A program made the translations under genes and the position numbers. From CAZRIE01 sp964600075 (lineage in GTDB: Bacteria; Bacteroidota; Bacteroidia; Flavobacteriales; Flavobacteriaceae), in assembly GCA_964600075.1 (NCBI GenBank), contig CAZRIE010000128.1:1-11628 (forward strand): 11,628 nucleotides of DNA, in the 5' to 3' direction. The notes under the pieces are model-generated. The model was given only the letters and a program-made list of their open reading frames with translations, was not told the origin of the DNA and did not search any database. Below are positions 5,657 to 11,628 of the stretch, one piece after another. Position 1 is the stretch's first letter; every line of letters starts with the position of its first letter.

Positions 5657-7159
5657 CTATTCCTTTAAAGCAAGTATGTATTCGGCTACGGCCATTTTCG
5701 CATCATCATCTAAATAGTCTTGCGGGGGCATCTCAGGATAGTCTTCCCGAAGGTTTTTAGGGTTGTTGATATAGTCAACTATACCTTGTGGATTACCATT
5801 ATGAATTGCCTGAAGCATTTCAGTCGGTGGACCGATTAATCTGGTGCCAAAGGCATGACATCCGGCGCAAACCCCATAATAAGTGAGTTCGCCTATTTCT
5901 TCTTTTGATACCGACCTCGCTGGTACGGGTGAAGGAGTCATCATGGTTGGTATATCATTGGTATTAGTTATCTGAGCAACGCCATAATTATCTAAACCAA
6001 AGGTGCGGTATTTGTTCTTGTCCCTTATTGTGCTTCCTGTTCCGCCACCATACGCGAAAATATCAGGACCACGAGTGTCCATTTGCGTTAACATGATAGC
6101 TTTAAGTTCACCAGTAGGGTCGTTACCGTTTTCGTACATAATGTTATCAAGAATAACAACCCTGTCAGGATTGCCTTCTGAATTGGGGTCATTGGCTTTG
6201 GGGTCACCTGTTGCAAGATCTACAATGGTAATACCTGAATTTTTATTCCCTGAGATAATGTTGTTCTCGACAATAACGTCATCCGCGGCCATAATTAGAA
6301 TGCCCGTTCCTGCAGGAATACCTGATACAGTTGATCCTGGAGCTCCAAAATTTTCATGATTATTGTTGACCACAAAGTTGTTTCTGAGAATCACGTCAAA
6401 TGTGGTTTTTATAGGTAGCCCTGGAGTGACAAAAGCTAGAAGGCCACCGGTATTATCGTGCGCGTAGTTGTTCTCCACCAAACAATGACGAGAATTTTCA
6501 ATCTCAATACCGGCTACACTAGCAAATACTTCATTATGAAGCACATCTACATTATCGCACATACCTACATAAATAGCAGCATCGGCTATTACGCTTAAAA
6601 CATTATGCTCAATGAGCCCGTTTTTTCCGTACTGCGGAAAGATACCGTATACTCCGGTATCGATAATCCAGTTATTACGGATTACAAAATTGTTTCCGGC
6701 CTGGCCCATAACACCATTGCCTTTGTAATTGATGATTTTGAAATTTTCTATTAATATTCCATTACCTGAATAGAGAAAAGCATCGTTTATTTCTTTTTTT
6801 CCATCTAAAACAGGCCATTCGCCATTAATAACCACTCCTTGTAGACTGATATCATCTTTGTCTATATAAACATTCTCGGAATACGTACCTGGGTATACCC
6901 GAATCAAATCACCAGGGTTTGCTGCTTTGACAGCTTCTTGGATAGAACTACCATCTTTGACCTCAATGATTTTACCATTAAATTCCTTGCTTTGGGCGAC
7001 TTCAGTAGCTTCGCTAGACAGCCCGGCATTTCTATACTTTATCGTTGAGGGCATAGGTACCGTATCTACTTTTGGTGATGAGAAAAATGATTTTCCCAAA
7101 AAAAAGCCAAGAGCCAATAATACGATTGCACCAATAATTCTTGATAATTTTGATTCCAT
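5657..7159 (-). CDS. Parallel beta-helix protein with C-terminal cytochrome c domain
   Basis: A 500-residue exported protein combining two modules. Residues 7-25 form a hydrophobic signal peptide or membrane anchor. Residues ~60-400 are a right-handed parallel beta-helix: SIQEAVKAANPGDLIRVYPG (72-91) is the usual entry, followed by many NN/EN-ladder turns such as IRNNWI, IEHNVL, VENNYAHDN, LRNNFVVNNN and VENNIISGN. Residues ~416-500 are a class I mono-heme cytochrome c: CAGCH (431-435) for covalent heme, GPP at 443-445, and Met477 in YPEMPPQ as the likely distal ligand. The beta-helix part resembles the family NCBI calls parallel beta-helix domain-containing (TIGR03805, from memory), which is reported near di-heme cytochromes. 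The gene follows the peroxidase gene by 23 bases, so co-transcription is likely. I infer a periplasmic or surface redox role, with the beta-helix as a carbohydrate- or surface-binding scaffold; a lyase activity is not supported by any visible catalytic set. Confidence 0.9.
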   Translation of the reverse strand: MESKLSRIIGAIVLLALGFFLGKSFFSSPKVDTVPMPSTIKYRNAGLSSEATEVAQSKEFNGKIIEVKDGSSIQEAVKAANPGDLIRVYPGTYSENVYIDKDDISLQGVVINGEWPVLDGKKEINDAFLYSGNGILIENFKIINYKGNGVMGQAGNNFVIRNNWIIDTGVYGIFPQYGKNGLIEHNVLSVIADAAIYVGMCDNVDVLHNEVFASVAGIEIENSRHCLVENNYAHDNTGGLLAFVTPGLPIKTTFDVILRNNFVVNNNHENFGAPGSTVSGIPAGTGILIMAADDVIVENNIISGNKNSGITIVDLATGDPKANDPNSEGNPDRVVILDNIMYENGNDPTGELKAIMLTQMDTRGPDIFAYGGGTGSTIRDKNKYRTFGLDNYGVAQITNTNDIPTMMTPSPVPARSVSKEEIGELTYYGVCAGCHAFGTRLIGPPTEMLQAIHNGNPQGIVDYINNPKNLREDYPEMPPQDYLDDDAKMAVAEYILALKE

Positions 7160-7182
7160 TTTTAAATATAAATTAGGATTGA

Positions 7183-8373
7183 TTAAACAGAAGGTTTTAG
7201 TCCAGACGGTAAGGTCTCCGGTATTTTAGGTGTAAAAGTTTCGTCAGTTAGTGTTTTCAGGAAGTCTACAAGCCGATCCAATTCGTAATCGCTTAATTGC
7301 GGCTCCCAAATATGCCAATGTATATTAAGGTCTTCGCCTTCAGGTACGGCATGACCGCGCCCCTTGGTATAGAATTCAACAGTCTCGCGTAGCGTTCCAA
7401 AATTCCCAGAATGCATATAAGGAGCCGTTTTCTCAATATTTCTTAAGCTGGGTACTTTAAAAGCACCTCTTAAGCTTTTGTCTTGAAAAGATTCCTGCGC
7501 ACCTGGGTCCAACGGTAAGCCGTCAGGCTCGGGGGTACCTATGACGGCAAACTGCTGGTTAGTGAAAAGTGGGGGAGTATGACATTCGGCACAGCGGGCT
7601 ACAAAAGAGCGGAACACATTCATGCCCTCTATTTCGTTTTCATTCAAGGCTTTATGATAGCCATGGGCGTAACGGTCGTATTTGCTGTTCAAAGAAATCA
7701 AAGAGGACTGAAACGCTGTAATAGCTTTATAGATTTCTTTAAGCTCGATAGTAGACGCTTCCTCCTTTTCAGGAAAAGCCTCTGCAAATAGCTGTTTGTA
7801 TTCTTCTATGGAGTTCAACGTTTCCGTAAGATTTTCAGGAGTATTGTTCATTTCTTCTTCCGAAAACAAAGGTTCTTTCATTTGCTCTTCTAGGGAAGTA
7901 GCTCGCCCATCCCAGAAGAGTTTTTTCAGGTAGGCAACATTCCATAATGACGGCGCTGATCGCTTTAATTTATGGTTATTATTACCAATACTAGTGGCCA
8001 TTCCGTCACTTAAACCTTTACTTGGGTCATGACAACTGGCGCATGACATAGTTCCATCACCAGATAACACGGGATCAAAAAATAAAAACCTGCCTAAATC
8101 TATTTCTTGTGGAGAAAAACCATCTCTAATTTCAGGAAGACCGGTTTGAAGACCTCCAACTCCTTTATTGTTAGGAGAGTTGTACTGCATGTACAAATTT
8201 TGTGCAATACACTCGTTGTTAGTATTTTTCTTAAAGCCAGGCGGACAGTCGGTGTTTAATTTCGGAACGCTTTCGTAAGTTTCTGAATGACTCTTAGAAA
8301 ATAGCAGCAGCAGCATAAAGGCCAAAAGAAGCCCTGAGATACTCGATTTTAAAATGACATTTTTCTTGCTCAT
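7183..8373 (-). CDS. Di-heme cytochrome c peroxidase / MauG-family protein
   Basis: A 396-residue periplasmic di-heme enzyme. Such proteins reduce hydrogen peroxide or, in the MauG/MbnH branch, oxidise protein side chains through a bis-Fe(IV) state. Seen: a signal peptide (residues 1-30, ending SKSHS); a short Cys43-Cys55 segment (CPPGFKKNTNNEC) that could form a disulfide loop; GFSPQEIDLGRFLFFDPVLS (85-104); first heme site CASCH (111-115); PSLWNVAYLKKLFWDGRA (141-158); second heme site CAECH (261-265); and the family motif KVPSLRNIEKTAPYMHSGNF (306-325). Both heme sites are intact, and the length is typical. The N-terminal Cys-loop and GVGGLQTGLP wording are seen in MauG/MbnH-like relatives, so peroxidase activity should not be taken for granted. 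It heads a probable operon with the beta-helix cytochrome, its possible electron partner, and lies directly downstream of a LytTR regulator on the same strand. Confidence 0.94.
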   Translation of the reverse strand: MSKKNVILKSSISGLLLAFMLLLLFSKSHSETYESVPKLNTDCPPGFKKNTNNECIAQNLYMQYNSPNNKGVGGLQTGLPEIRDGFSPQEIDLGRFLFFDPVLSGDGTMSCASCHDPSKGLSDGMATSIGNNNHKLKRSAPSLWNVAYLKKLFWDGRATSLEEQMKEPLFSEEEMNNTPENLTETLNSIEEYKQLFAEAFPEKEEASTIELKEIYKAITAFQSSLISLNSKYDRYAHGYHKALNENEIEGMNVFRSFVARCAECHTPPLFTNQQFAVIGTPEPDGLPLDPGAQESFQDKSLRGAFKVPSLRNIEKTAPYMHSGNFGTLRETVEFYTKGRGHAVPEGEDLNIHWHIWEPQLSDYELDRLVDFLKTLTDETFTPKIPETLPSGLKPSV

Positions 8374-8507
8374 CTATCCCTGCTGACTTAATTATCGATG
8401 TAGTAATTCAACTGCTTAAAAACTGAACGGTACTGCGAAATAATAATAATTAAGGCAGGAATATTAATTTTTTAGGGCTTTTGTTGTAAAAAGGGCCTAT
8501 GCTGTGA

Positions 8508-9353
8508 CTAATGGGACACTTTTAATTCAAGTGCTTCTTCGAATTTATCCTTATAACCCAACGAAACGGGAAGTATTTCATCAGGACTATGCTGCACAAT
8601 AAGTTTGTATCCCTTTCTGGTCTTTTTGAAAGAGGAAATCTTGTGTTTATTCACCATATAGGATCGGTGAATGCGCACAATACTTGAATCCGTAATTTTT
8701 GCCTCTAGTTCTTTCAAACTAACACGTACCAACTCTTTTGAAGCTGTATCGCCCTTTAAATAATAAATGTCCAAATAGTTTCCTGAAGATTTGACGTATA
8801 GTAATTGGTCGTAATTTATGGCCAAAAGAACTTTATTATTTTCTCCGGTAATGGTCAAAAGTTCCTTGCCTTTTCTGGAGTCTTTCAAAAGGCCGTTCTG
8901 GGCCACGTTTTTATAAGATGAAAACTTTTCGGTAAAAGCCAAGTACCAAACCAACAATGTGTAAGGGCCTGCAACAATTAGAAAAACAAACTTGAGGGTC
9001 AACAAATACTCATCAATTTTTTCGCCGATGGTCGGAAATGCTGGGCCATAAATAAGATAAATGAAAAATGTCATAGCTAGTATCTCGCATACCCCCCAAA
9101 GAATTAGTTCGTACATTTTGAACTTGTTCACCCCTAGAATAGGCCGGATAACAAATTGACTTAACAAGCTTACTACAGAGCCGATAAAAACATAACCTAT
9201 TATGTTCCCGCCCCATTCCGTCATATCGAACGGGGAATAAACAGATAAAAAAACTAAAGTAAAAACAGATAGAACGCCTATATGGACAAGTCTATTTCTG
9301 GAAGAATCCAGAACAGGCGCATCTTGACTTAATATATCAATAATAGGCTTCAT
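8508..9353 (-). CDS. Membrane-anchored LytTR-domain transcriptional regulator
   Basis: A 281-residue regulator without a receiver domain. Four hydrophobic helices fill the N-terminal half (about residues 22-40, 50-75, 80-102 and 117-140), placing it in the inner membrane. A LytTR DNA-binding domain covers about 165-278, with the hallmark run YDQLLYVKSSGNYLDIYY (181-198), the basic segment VRIHRSYMVNKHKI (226-239) and the closing LPVSLGYKDKF (261-271). Such four-helix LytTR proteins are common in Bacteroidota and presumably sense a membrane-linked signal directly instead of through a histidine kinase; the signal is unknown. It is followed on the same strand, after 134 bases, by the peroxidase and beta-helix cytochrome genes, so it may control them (inference from position). 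No kinase gene is adjacent. Confidence 0.9.
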   Translation of the reverse strand: MKPIIDILSQDAPVLDSSRNRLVHIGVLSVFTLVFLSVYSPFDMTEWGGNIIGYVFIGSVVSLLSQFVIRPILGVNKFKMYELILWGVCEILAMTFFIYLIYGPAFPTIGEKIDEYLLTLKFVFLIVAGPYTLLVWYLAFTEKFSSYKNVAQNGLLKDSRKGKELLTITGENNKVLLAINYDQLLYVKSSGNYLDIYYLKGDTASKELVRVSLKELEAKITDSSIVRIHRSYMVNKHKISSFKKTRKGYKLIVQHSPDEILPVSLGYKDKFEEALELKVSH

Positions 9354-9527
9354 TTTATTTTCATAAGTAACCCAAAGACAATTGGCACTTAAATATAGCG
9401 TAAAATCGGCAACTATTTAAATCAGTGGTATGCAGAAATCATAGGGTCGAGTTCTTCATAGATTCTTATGTAAACCAAAGCTAAAGAAACCGGATAGATA
9501 AATAGTTTCGACCTTGCCGCGGCCACA

Positions 9528-9552
9528 AAAGGTCTTGTTTTACAAGATCTTT
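9528..9552 (-). terminator. Hairpin downstream of the dienelactone hydrolase gene, possible terminator
   Basis: AAAGGTCTTGT (9528-9538) faces ACAAGATCTTT (9542-9552) around a three-base loop, with one non-Watson-Crick position in 11. On the minus strand it begins 22 bases after the stop codon (9574) and is followed by TTGTGG, so the T-run is mostly within the stem's own TTT. The location fits a terminator of the hydrolase unit; the weak tail lowers confidence. Confidence 0.5.
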
Positions 9553-9573
9553 ATAAATTTGTAGAGCTATGCT

Positions 9574-10458
9574 TTACTTCAATTTCTTATTAAAAAACTC
9601 CATTGTACTACCCCAGGCCAACTCAGCAGCGGCCTTATCATATCTCGGGGTTGAGGTATTATGGAACCCATGGTTTACATTAGGATAGGTGTAAGCCATA
9701 TATTCTTTGTTATTTTTTTTTAAGGCTTCTTCATAAGCTGGCCAACCAGCATTGACACGTTCATCGAGCCCTGCGAATTGAAGCATCAATGGGGCGTTGA
9801 TTTTATCAATATCCTCGGTGGGTTGACTTCCATAAAAAGGAACTGCTGCAGCCAAATCAGAGACTTTTACTGCCATCATGTTAGAAATCCATCCGCCGAA
9901 ACAAAATCCGACCACTCCGATTTTTCCGCTACAGTCATTATGATTTTTAAGATACTGGTAGGCAGCGATAAAATCTTCCAGCATTTCATTGCGATTACGT
10001 TTACGTTGCATTTCCCGGCCTTCATCATCATTTCCGGGATAACCGCCAAGGGGGCTCAAAGCGTCTGGGGCCAGGGTGATAAAACCATCCAACGCAGCTC
10101 TTCGTGCGGTATCTTCCACATAAGGGTTCAGGCCCCGGTTCTCGTGGACCACGACGATTCCGCCCAATTTTTCTGTTATAATTTTGGGCTTGGAAAGTAA
10201 TCCTTTAATACTTCCTCCGCCTTTAGAAGAGTCGTAGGTAATATAGCCGGAATCTAAATTGGGGTTATCTTTCTTGACTAGCAGGGTATCTTTATAATTG
10301 GGCATTAAAAAACCCATCAAAGAGGCCACGGTAATACCACCGACGGCATAAAGTGAAAGCTTTTCAATAAACTCACGTCTCTTCAACATATTGTGTGCAT
10401 AGTCGTCGTAGAGATCAAATACCTCTTGTTTGATTTCTTCTTTTTTTAGTTCTTTCAT
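9574..10458 (-). CDS. Dienelactone hydrolase-family alpha/beta hydrolase, exported
   Basis: An alpha/beta-hydrolase of the DLH group, which opens enol-lactones such as carboxymethylenebutenolide but also serves as general esterase. Seen: Glu106 in VVVHENRGL (equivalent to the DLH Glu that tunes the nucleophile), nucleophile Cys186 in GFCFGG, Asp232 in AGLDERV and His263 in NVNHGFHN, so the full Cys-Asp-His triad is present. Unlike the classic ~235-residue cytoplasmic DLH it has an extra ~60-residue N-terminus: a charged stretch, then LKRREFIEKLSL (25-36), a Tat-like twin-arginine motif, and a hydrophobic segment (35-53). It is therefore probably Tat-exported or membrane-anchored with the enzyme in the periplasm. 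It begins 11 bases after the metallo-hydrolase gene, so the two form an operon. The ortho-cleavage pathway genes that would indicate aromatic degradation are absent here, so the substrate is open. Confidence 0.92.
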   Translation of the reverse strand: MKELKKEEIKQEVFDLYDDYAHNMLKRREFIEKLSLYAVGGITVASLMGFLMPNYKDTLLVKKDNPNLDSGYITYDSSKGGGSIKGLLSKPKIITEKLGGIVVVHENRGLNPYVEDTARRAALDGFITLAPDALSPLGGYPGNDDEGREMQRKRNRNEMLEDFIAAYQYLKNHNDCSGKIGVVGFCFGGWISNMMAVKVSDLAAAVPFYGSQPTEDIDKINAPLMLQFAGLDERVNAGWPAYEEALKKNNKEYMAYTYPNVNHGFHNTSTPRYDKAAAELAWGSTMEFFNKKLK

Positions 10459-10469
10459 GGTTGCAAGTA

Positions 10470-11330
10470 TTAATCGGCCGATTTGTAAATGAATTCAATA
10501 ATTCTATCGGCACTGATAAAGGCCTGACCATGGGTTTCGTCCCACTCTTTTGACAGGCCAAGTTTTTGGGTTTCTTCCAACGAATTGCCTTCTTTTCTAG
10601 CTTTTGTAACACGCTCTCGCAATGTGATCAATAGGTTCTTATAATTTTCCAAATCTGATTTTGAAGAAATACTACCGTGACCGGGAATTATTTTGGTTGA
10701 ATCATCAACTATGCCCAATGCCATTGTTACATTGGAAATCAACCCGTCAATATCACCCCCAGAATTGAGATCTATATACGGATAGCGACCATTGAAAAAG
10801 TTATCGCCCATATGAATTACGTTATCCTCGGGAAAGTAATAATAAGTGTCTCCATCGGTATGGGCGGGGTTTACATACATGGCGTGAAGGCTTTTACCAT
10901 TCCCTAAATTTAAGGTCATTTTATCATTAAAGGTTATGACCGGAAGTGCTTCCTTTGGGTTCGGCTCATCCGCAGCCACCATTCTTTTGCGAACGTTTTC
11001 ATGAGCGATGACCAACGCCCCGGCATTGGCCAAGTTTTCGTTGCCGCCCGTATGATCGCCGTGCATATGGGTATTAAGTACAAAATTGACCGGTTTGTCG
11101 GTCAGCGTCTTTACATGTGCCACGATTTTTTCGGTCAATGGGCCGAATTGATCATCAATAAGATAGGCAGCATCTTCGCCGATGGCCAGACCGATATTGC
11201 CTCCTGAGCCAAATAAGGCATAGATGTTGTCCGTAAGTTTTTCGGAGGTAATCTGTACATCGCTAAAGTCTCTTTGTGCATTGAGGTTAGCAACAAGTAC
11301 GACCCCAAATAAGAAGCTAATTTTTTTCAT
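10470..11330 (-). CDS. Secreted metallo-beta-lactamase-fold hydrolase
   Basis: A 286-residue zinc hydrolase with a Sec signal peptide (MKKISFLFGVVLVANLNA, cleavage before Gln19), so periplasmic. Seen: the fold's metal-binding set THMHGDH (87-93: His88, His90, Asp92, His93), His157 in NPAHTDGD, Asp176 in HMGDNFFNG and His218 in IPGHGSI. Asp176 bridges where class B1 beta-lactamases have Cys, so this is the common hydrolase type (similar to quinoprotein-relay/SoxH-like members) and should not be called a carbapenemase. Possible substrates are esters, lactones or thioesters; none is shown. The next gene, 11 bases on, encodes an exported dienelactone hydrolase, suggesting both act on the same ester- or lactone-containing compound. 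TATCTTTA (11354-11361, minus strand) is a near match to the -7 consensus 24 bases upstream. Confidence 0.93.
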   Translation of the reverse strand: MKKISFLFGVVLVANLNAQRDFSDVQITSEKLTDNIYALFGSGGNIGLAIGEDAAYLIDDQFGPLTEKIVAHVKTLTDKPVNFVLNTHMHGDHTGGNENLANAGALVIAHENVRKRMVAADEPNPKEALPVITFNDKMTLNLGNGKSLHAMYVNPAHTDGDTYYYFPEDNVIHMGDNFFNGRYPYIDLNSGGDIDGLISNVTMALGIVDDSTKIIPGHGSISSKSDLENYKNLLITLRERVTKARKEGNSLEETQKLGLSKEWDETHGQAFISADRIIEFIYKSAD

Positions 11331-11374
11331 TTTTAAAAGAATTATGTCTTTTTTAAAGATACGGAAACACAGTG

Positions 11375-11389
11375 AACTCGTCTTGAGTT
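11375..11389. repeat. Short inverted repeat upstream of the metallo-hydrolase gene
   Basis: AACTC (11375-11379) and GAGTT (11385-11389) face each other across GTCTT. It lies upstream of the TATCTTTA element of the metallo-hydrolase gene, a place for an operator, but 5-bp arms are within chance expectation. Confidence 0.25.
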
Positions 11390-11406
11390 ATTCTTTCGAC
11401 CCTGCG

Positions 11407-11493
11407 CTATTTAATTACCGTCTCTTTTTTTTGTTGGTCAGAACAACTAAATGTTAATTCTAATAGAAAGACTATTGTAATTAGTTTCTTCAT
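11407..11493 (-). CDS. 28-residue putative lipoprotein (possibly truncated)
   Basis: The open frame reads MKKLITIVFLLELTFSC then SDQQKKETVIK and a stop. It has the layout of a Bacteroidota lipoprotein signal peptide: two lysines, a hydrophobic core, and Cys17 followed by SDQ, although the box TFSC is weaker than LxGC. The mature part would be only 12 residues, so it is either a very small lipoprotein or the stump of a truncated gene. It begins 12 bases after the stop of the partial gene at the right edge, and an A8 run in its 3' part (near 11425-11432) is a candidate frameshift site. No function can be assigned. Confidence 0.4.
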   Translation of the reverse strand: MKKLITIVFLLELTFSCSDQQKKETVIK

Positions 11494-11505
11494 TTTTTTC
11501 TTTAG

Positions 11506-11628
11506 CTAAGAGCCCATTCTCACCTTAAATTCACCGTCAGTAATTTGTTTCGGACTATTACTCTCTTTGTTTACGCCTGTAAATGAAAATTCACCTATTA
11601 AATAACCTACTTCTTCTGTTAATGTAAT
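11506..11628 (-). CDS. C-terminal tail of an unidentified, probably secreted protein (partial)
   Basis: An open frame entering from the right edge ends at TAG (11506-11508). The visible 40 residues include YLIGEFSFTGVNKES and QITDGEFKVRM, an alternating hydrophobic/polar pattern typical of beta-strands. It recalls the ends of small Bacteroidota lipoprotein domains (DUF6252-like, where GTFSFTG...ITDGEF is seen; from memory), but the stretch is too short for a firm assignment. It would be the gene upstream of the 28-residue lipoprotein, 12 bases away. Confidence 0.55.
   Translation of the reverse strand: MTLTEEVGYLIGEFSFTGVNKESNSPKQITDGEFKVRMGS

Noticed and set aside
6003..6359. Plus-strand 118-residue open frame opposite the beta-helix gene
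   Set aside because: Low-complexity mirror of the Asn-rich beta-helix ladder; no independent support.
5657..7159. Calling the beta-helix protein a pectate or alginate lyase
   Set aside because: The fold alone does not show lyase activity; I saw no Asp/Arg or Lys/Tyr catalytic arrangement that I could place, and the heme domain indicates a redox role.
8451..8500. Possible terminator hairpin after the LytTR gene (GGCCCTTTT ... AAAAGCCC)
   Set aside because: The arms do not pair beyond five bases when aligned properly, so there is no stable stem.
9778..10200. Plus-strand 140-residue open frame opposite the dienelactone hydrolase
   Set aside because: Antisense shadow of a gene with an intact Cys-Asp-His triad; no recognisable domain in the shadow.
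10470..11330. Calling the metallo-hydrolase a class B carbapenemase
   Set aside because: The HxHxDH set is shared by the whole fold; the zinc-binding Cys of B1 enzymes is replaced by Asp176 and the overall sequence fits general hydrolases.

Overview
The window looks like a chromosomal stretch from a marine member of the Bacteroidota, most likely a Flavobacteriaceae-type bacterium. Evidence: AT-rich DNA, an AslA-type formylglycine sulfatase, short lipoprotein and Sec signal peptides of the MKKxx...A-Q style, a four-helix membrane LytTR regulator, Bacteroidota-like TAnnTTTG promoter elements, and absence of clear Shine-Dalgarno sequences. Every supportable gene lies on the minus strand, so genes are read from high to low coordinates.

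Right end (11628 to 9574): the C-terminal tail of a secreted protein cut by the window edge, a 28-residue putative lipoprotein, then a tight two-gene unit of a secreted metallo-beta-lactamase-fold hydrolase and a membrane- or Tat-targeted dienelactone-hydrolase-family enzyme, closed by a hairpin that may be a terminator.

Middle (9353 to 5657): a membrane-anchored LytTR regulator, then a probable operon of a di-heme cytochrome c peroxidase/MauG-type enzyme and, 23 bases downstream, a right-handed parallel beta-helix protein carrying a C-terminal mono-heme cytochrome c domain. This redox pair is the most distinctive content. I infer that the two proteins exchange electrons outside the inner membrane, possibly under control of the LytTR protein.

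Left half (5600 to 1): a truncated signal peptide plus start of a carboxypeptidase-regulatory-like domain (remnant of an outer-membrane receptor), a class 3-like aldehyde dehydrogenase, a decayed GNAT acetyltransferase C-terminus abutting its 3' end, a RetSat/CrtI-type FAD oxidoreductase, a 340-base gene-free spacer, an AraC-family regulator and the N-terminal part of a secreted sulfatase running off the left edge. ALDH and the FAD enzyme may act on polyene or lipid aldehydes and alkenes (inference). Between genes there are several repeat structures: an 11-bp inverted repeat before the sulfatase, AGTACCG direct repeats before the AraC gene, and two adjacent palindromes before the aldehyde dehydrogenase. 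Three to four small gene remnants indicate that this region has been rearranged. I see no tRNA, rRNA, CRISPR array or intact transposase.
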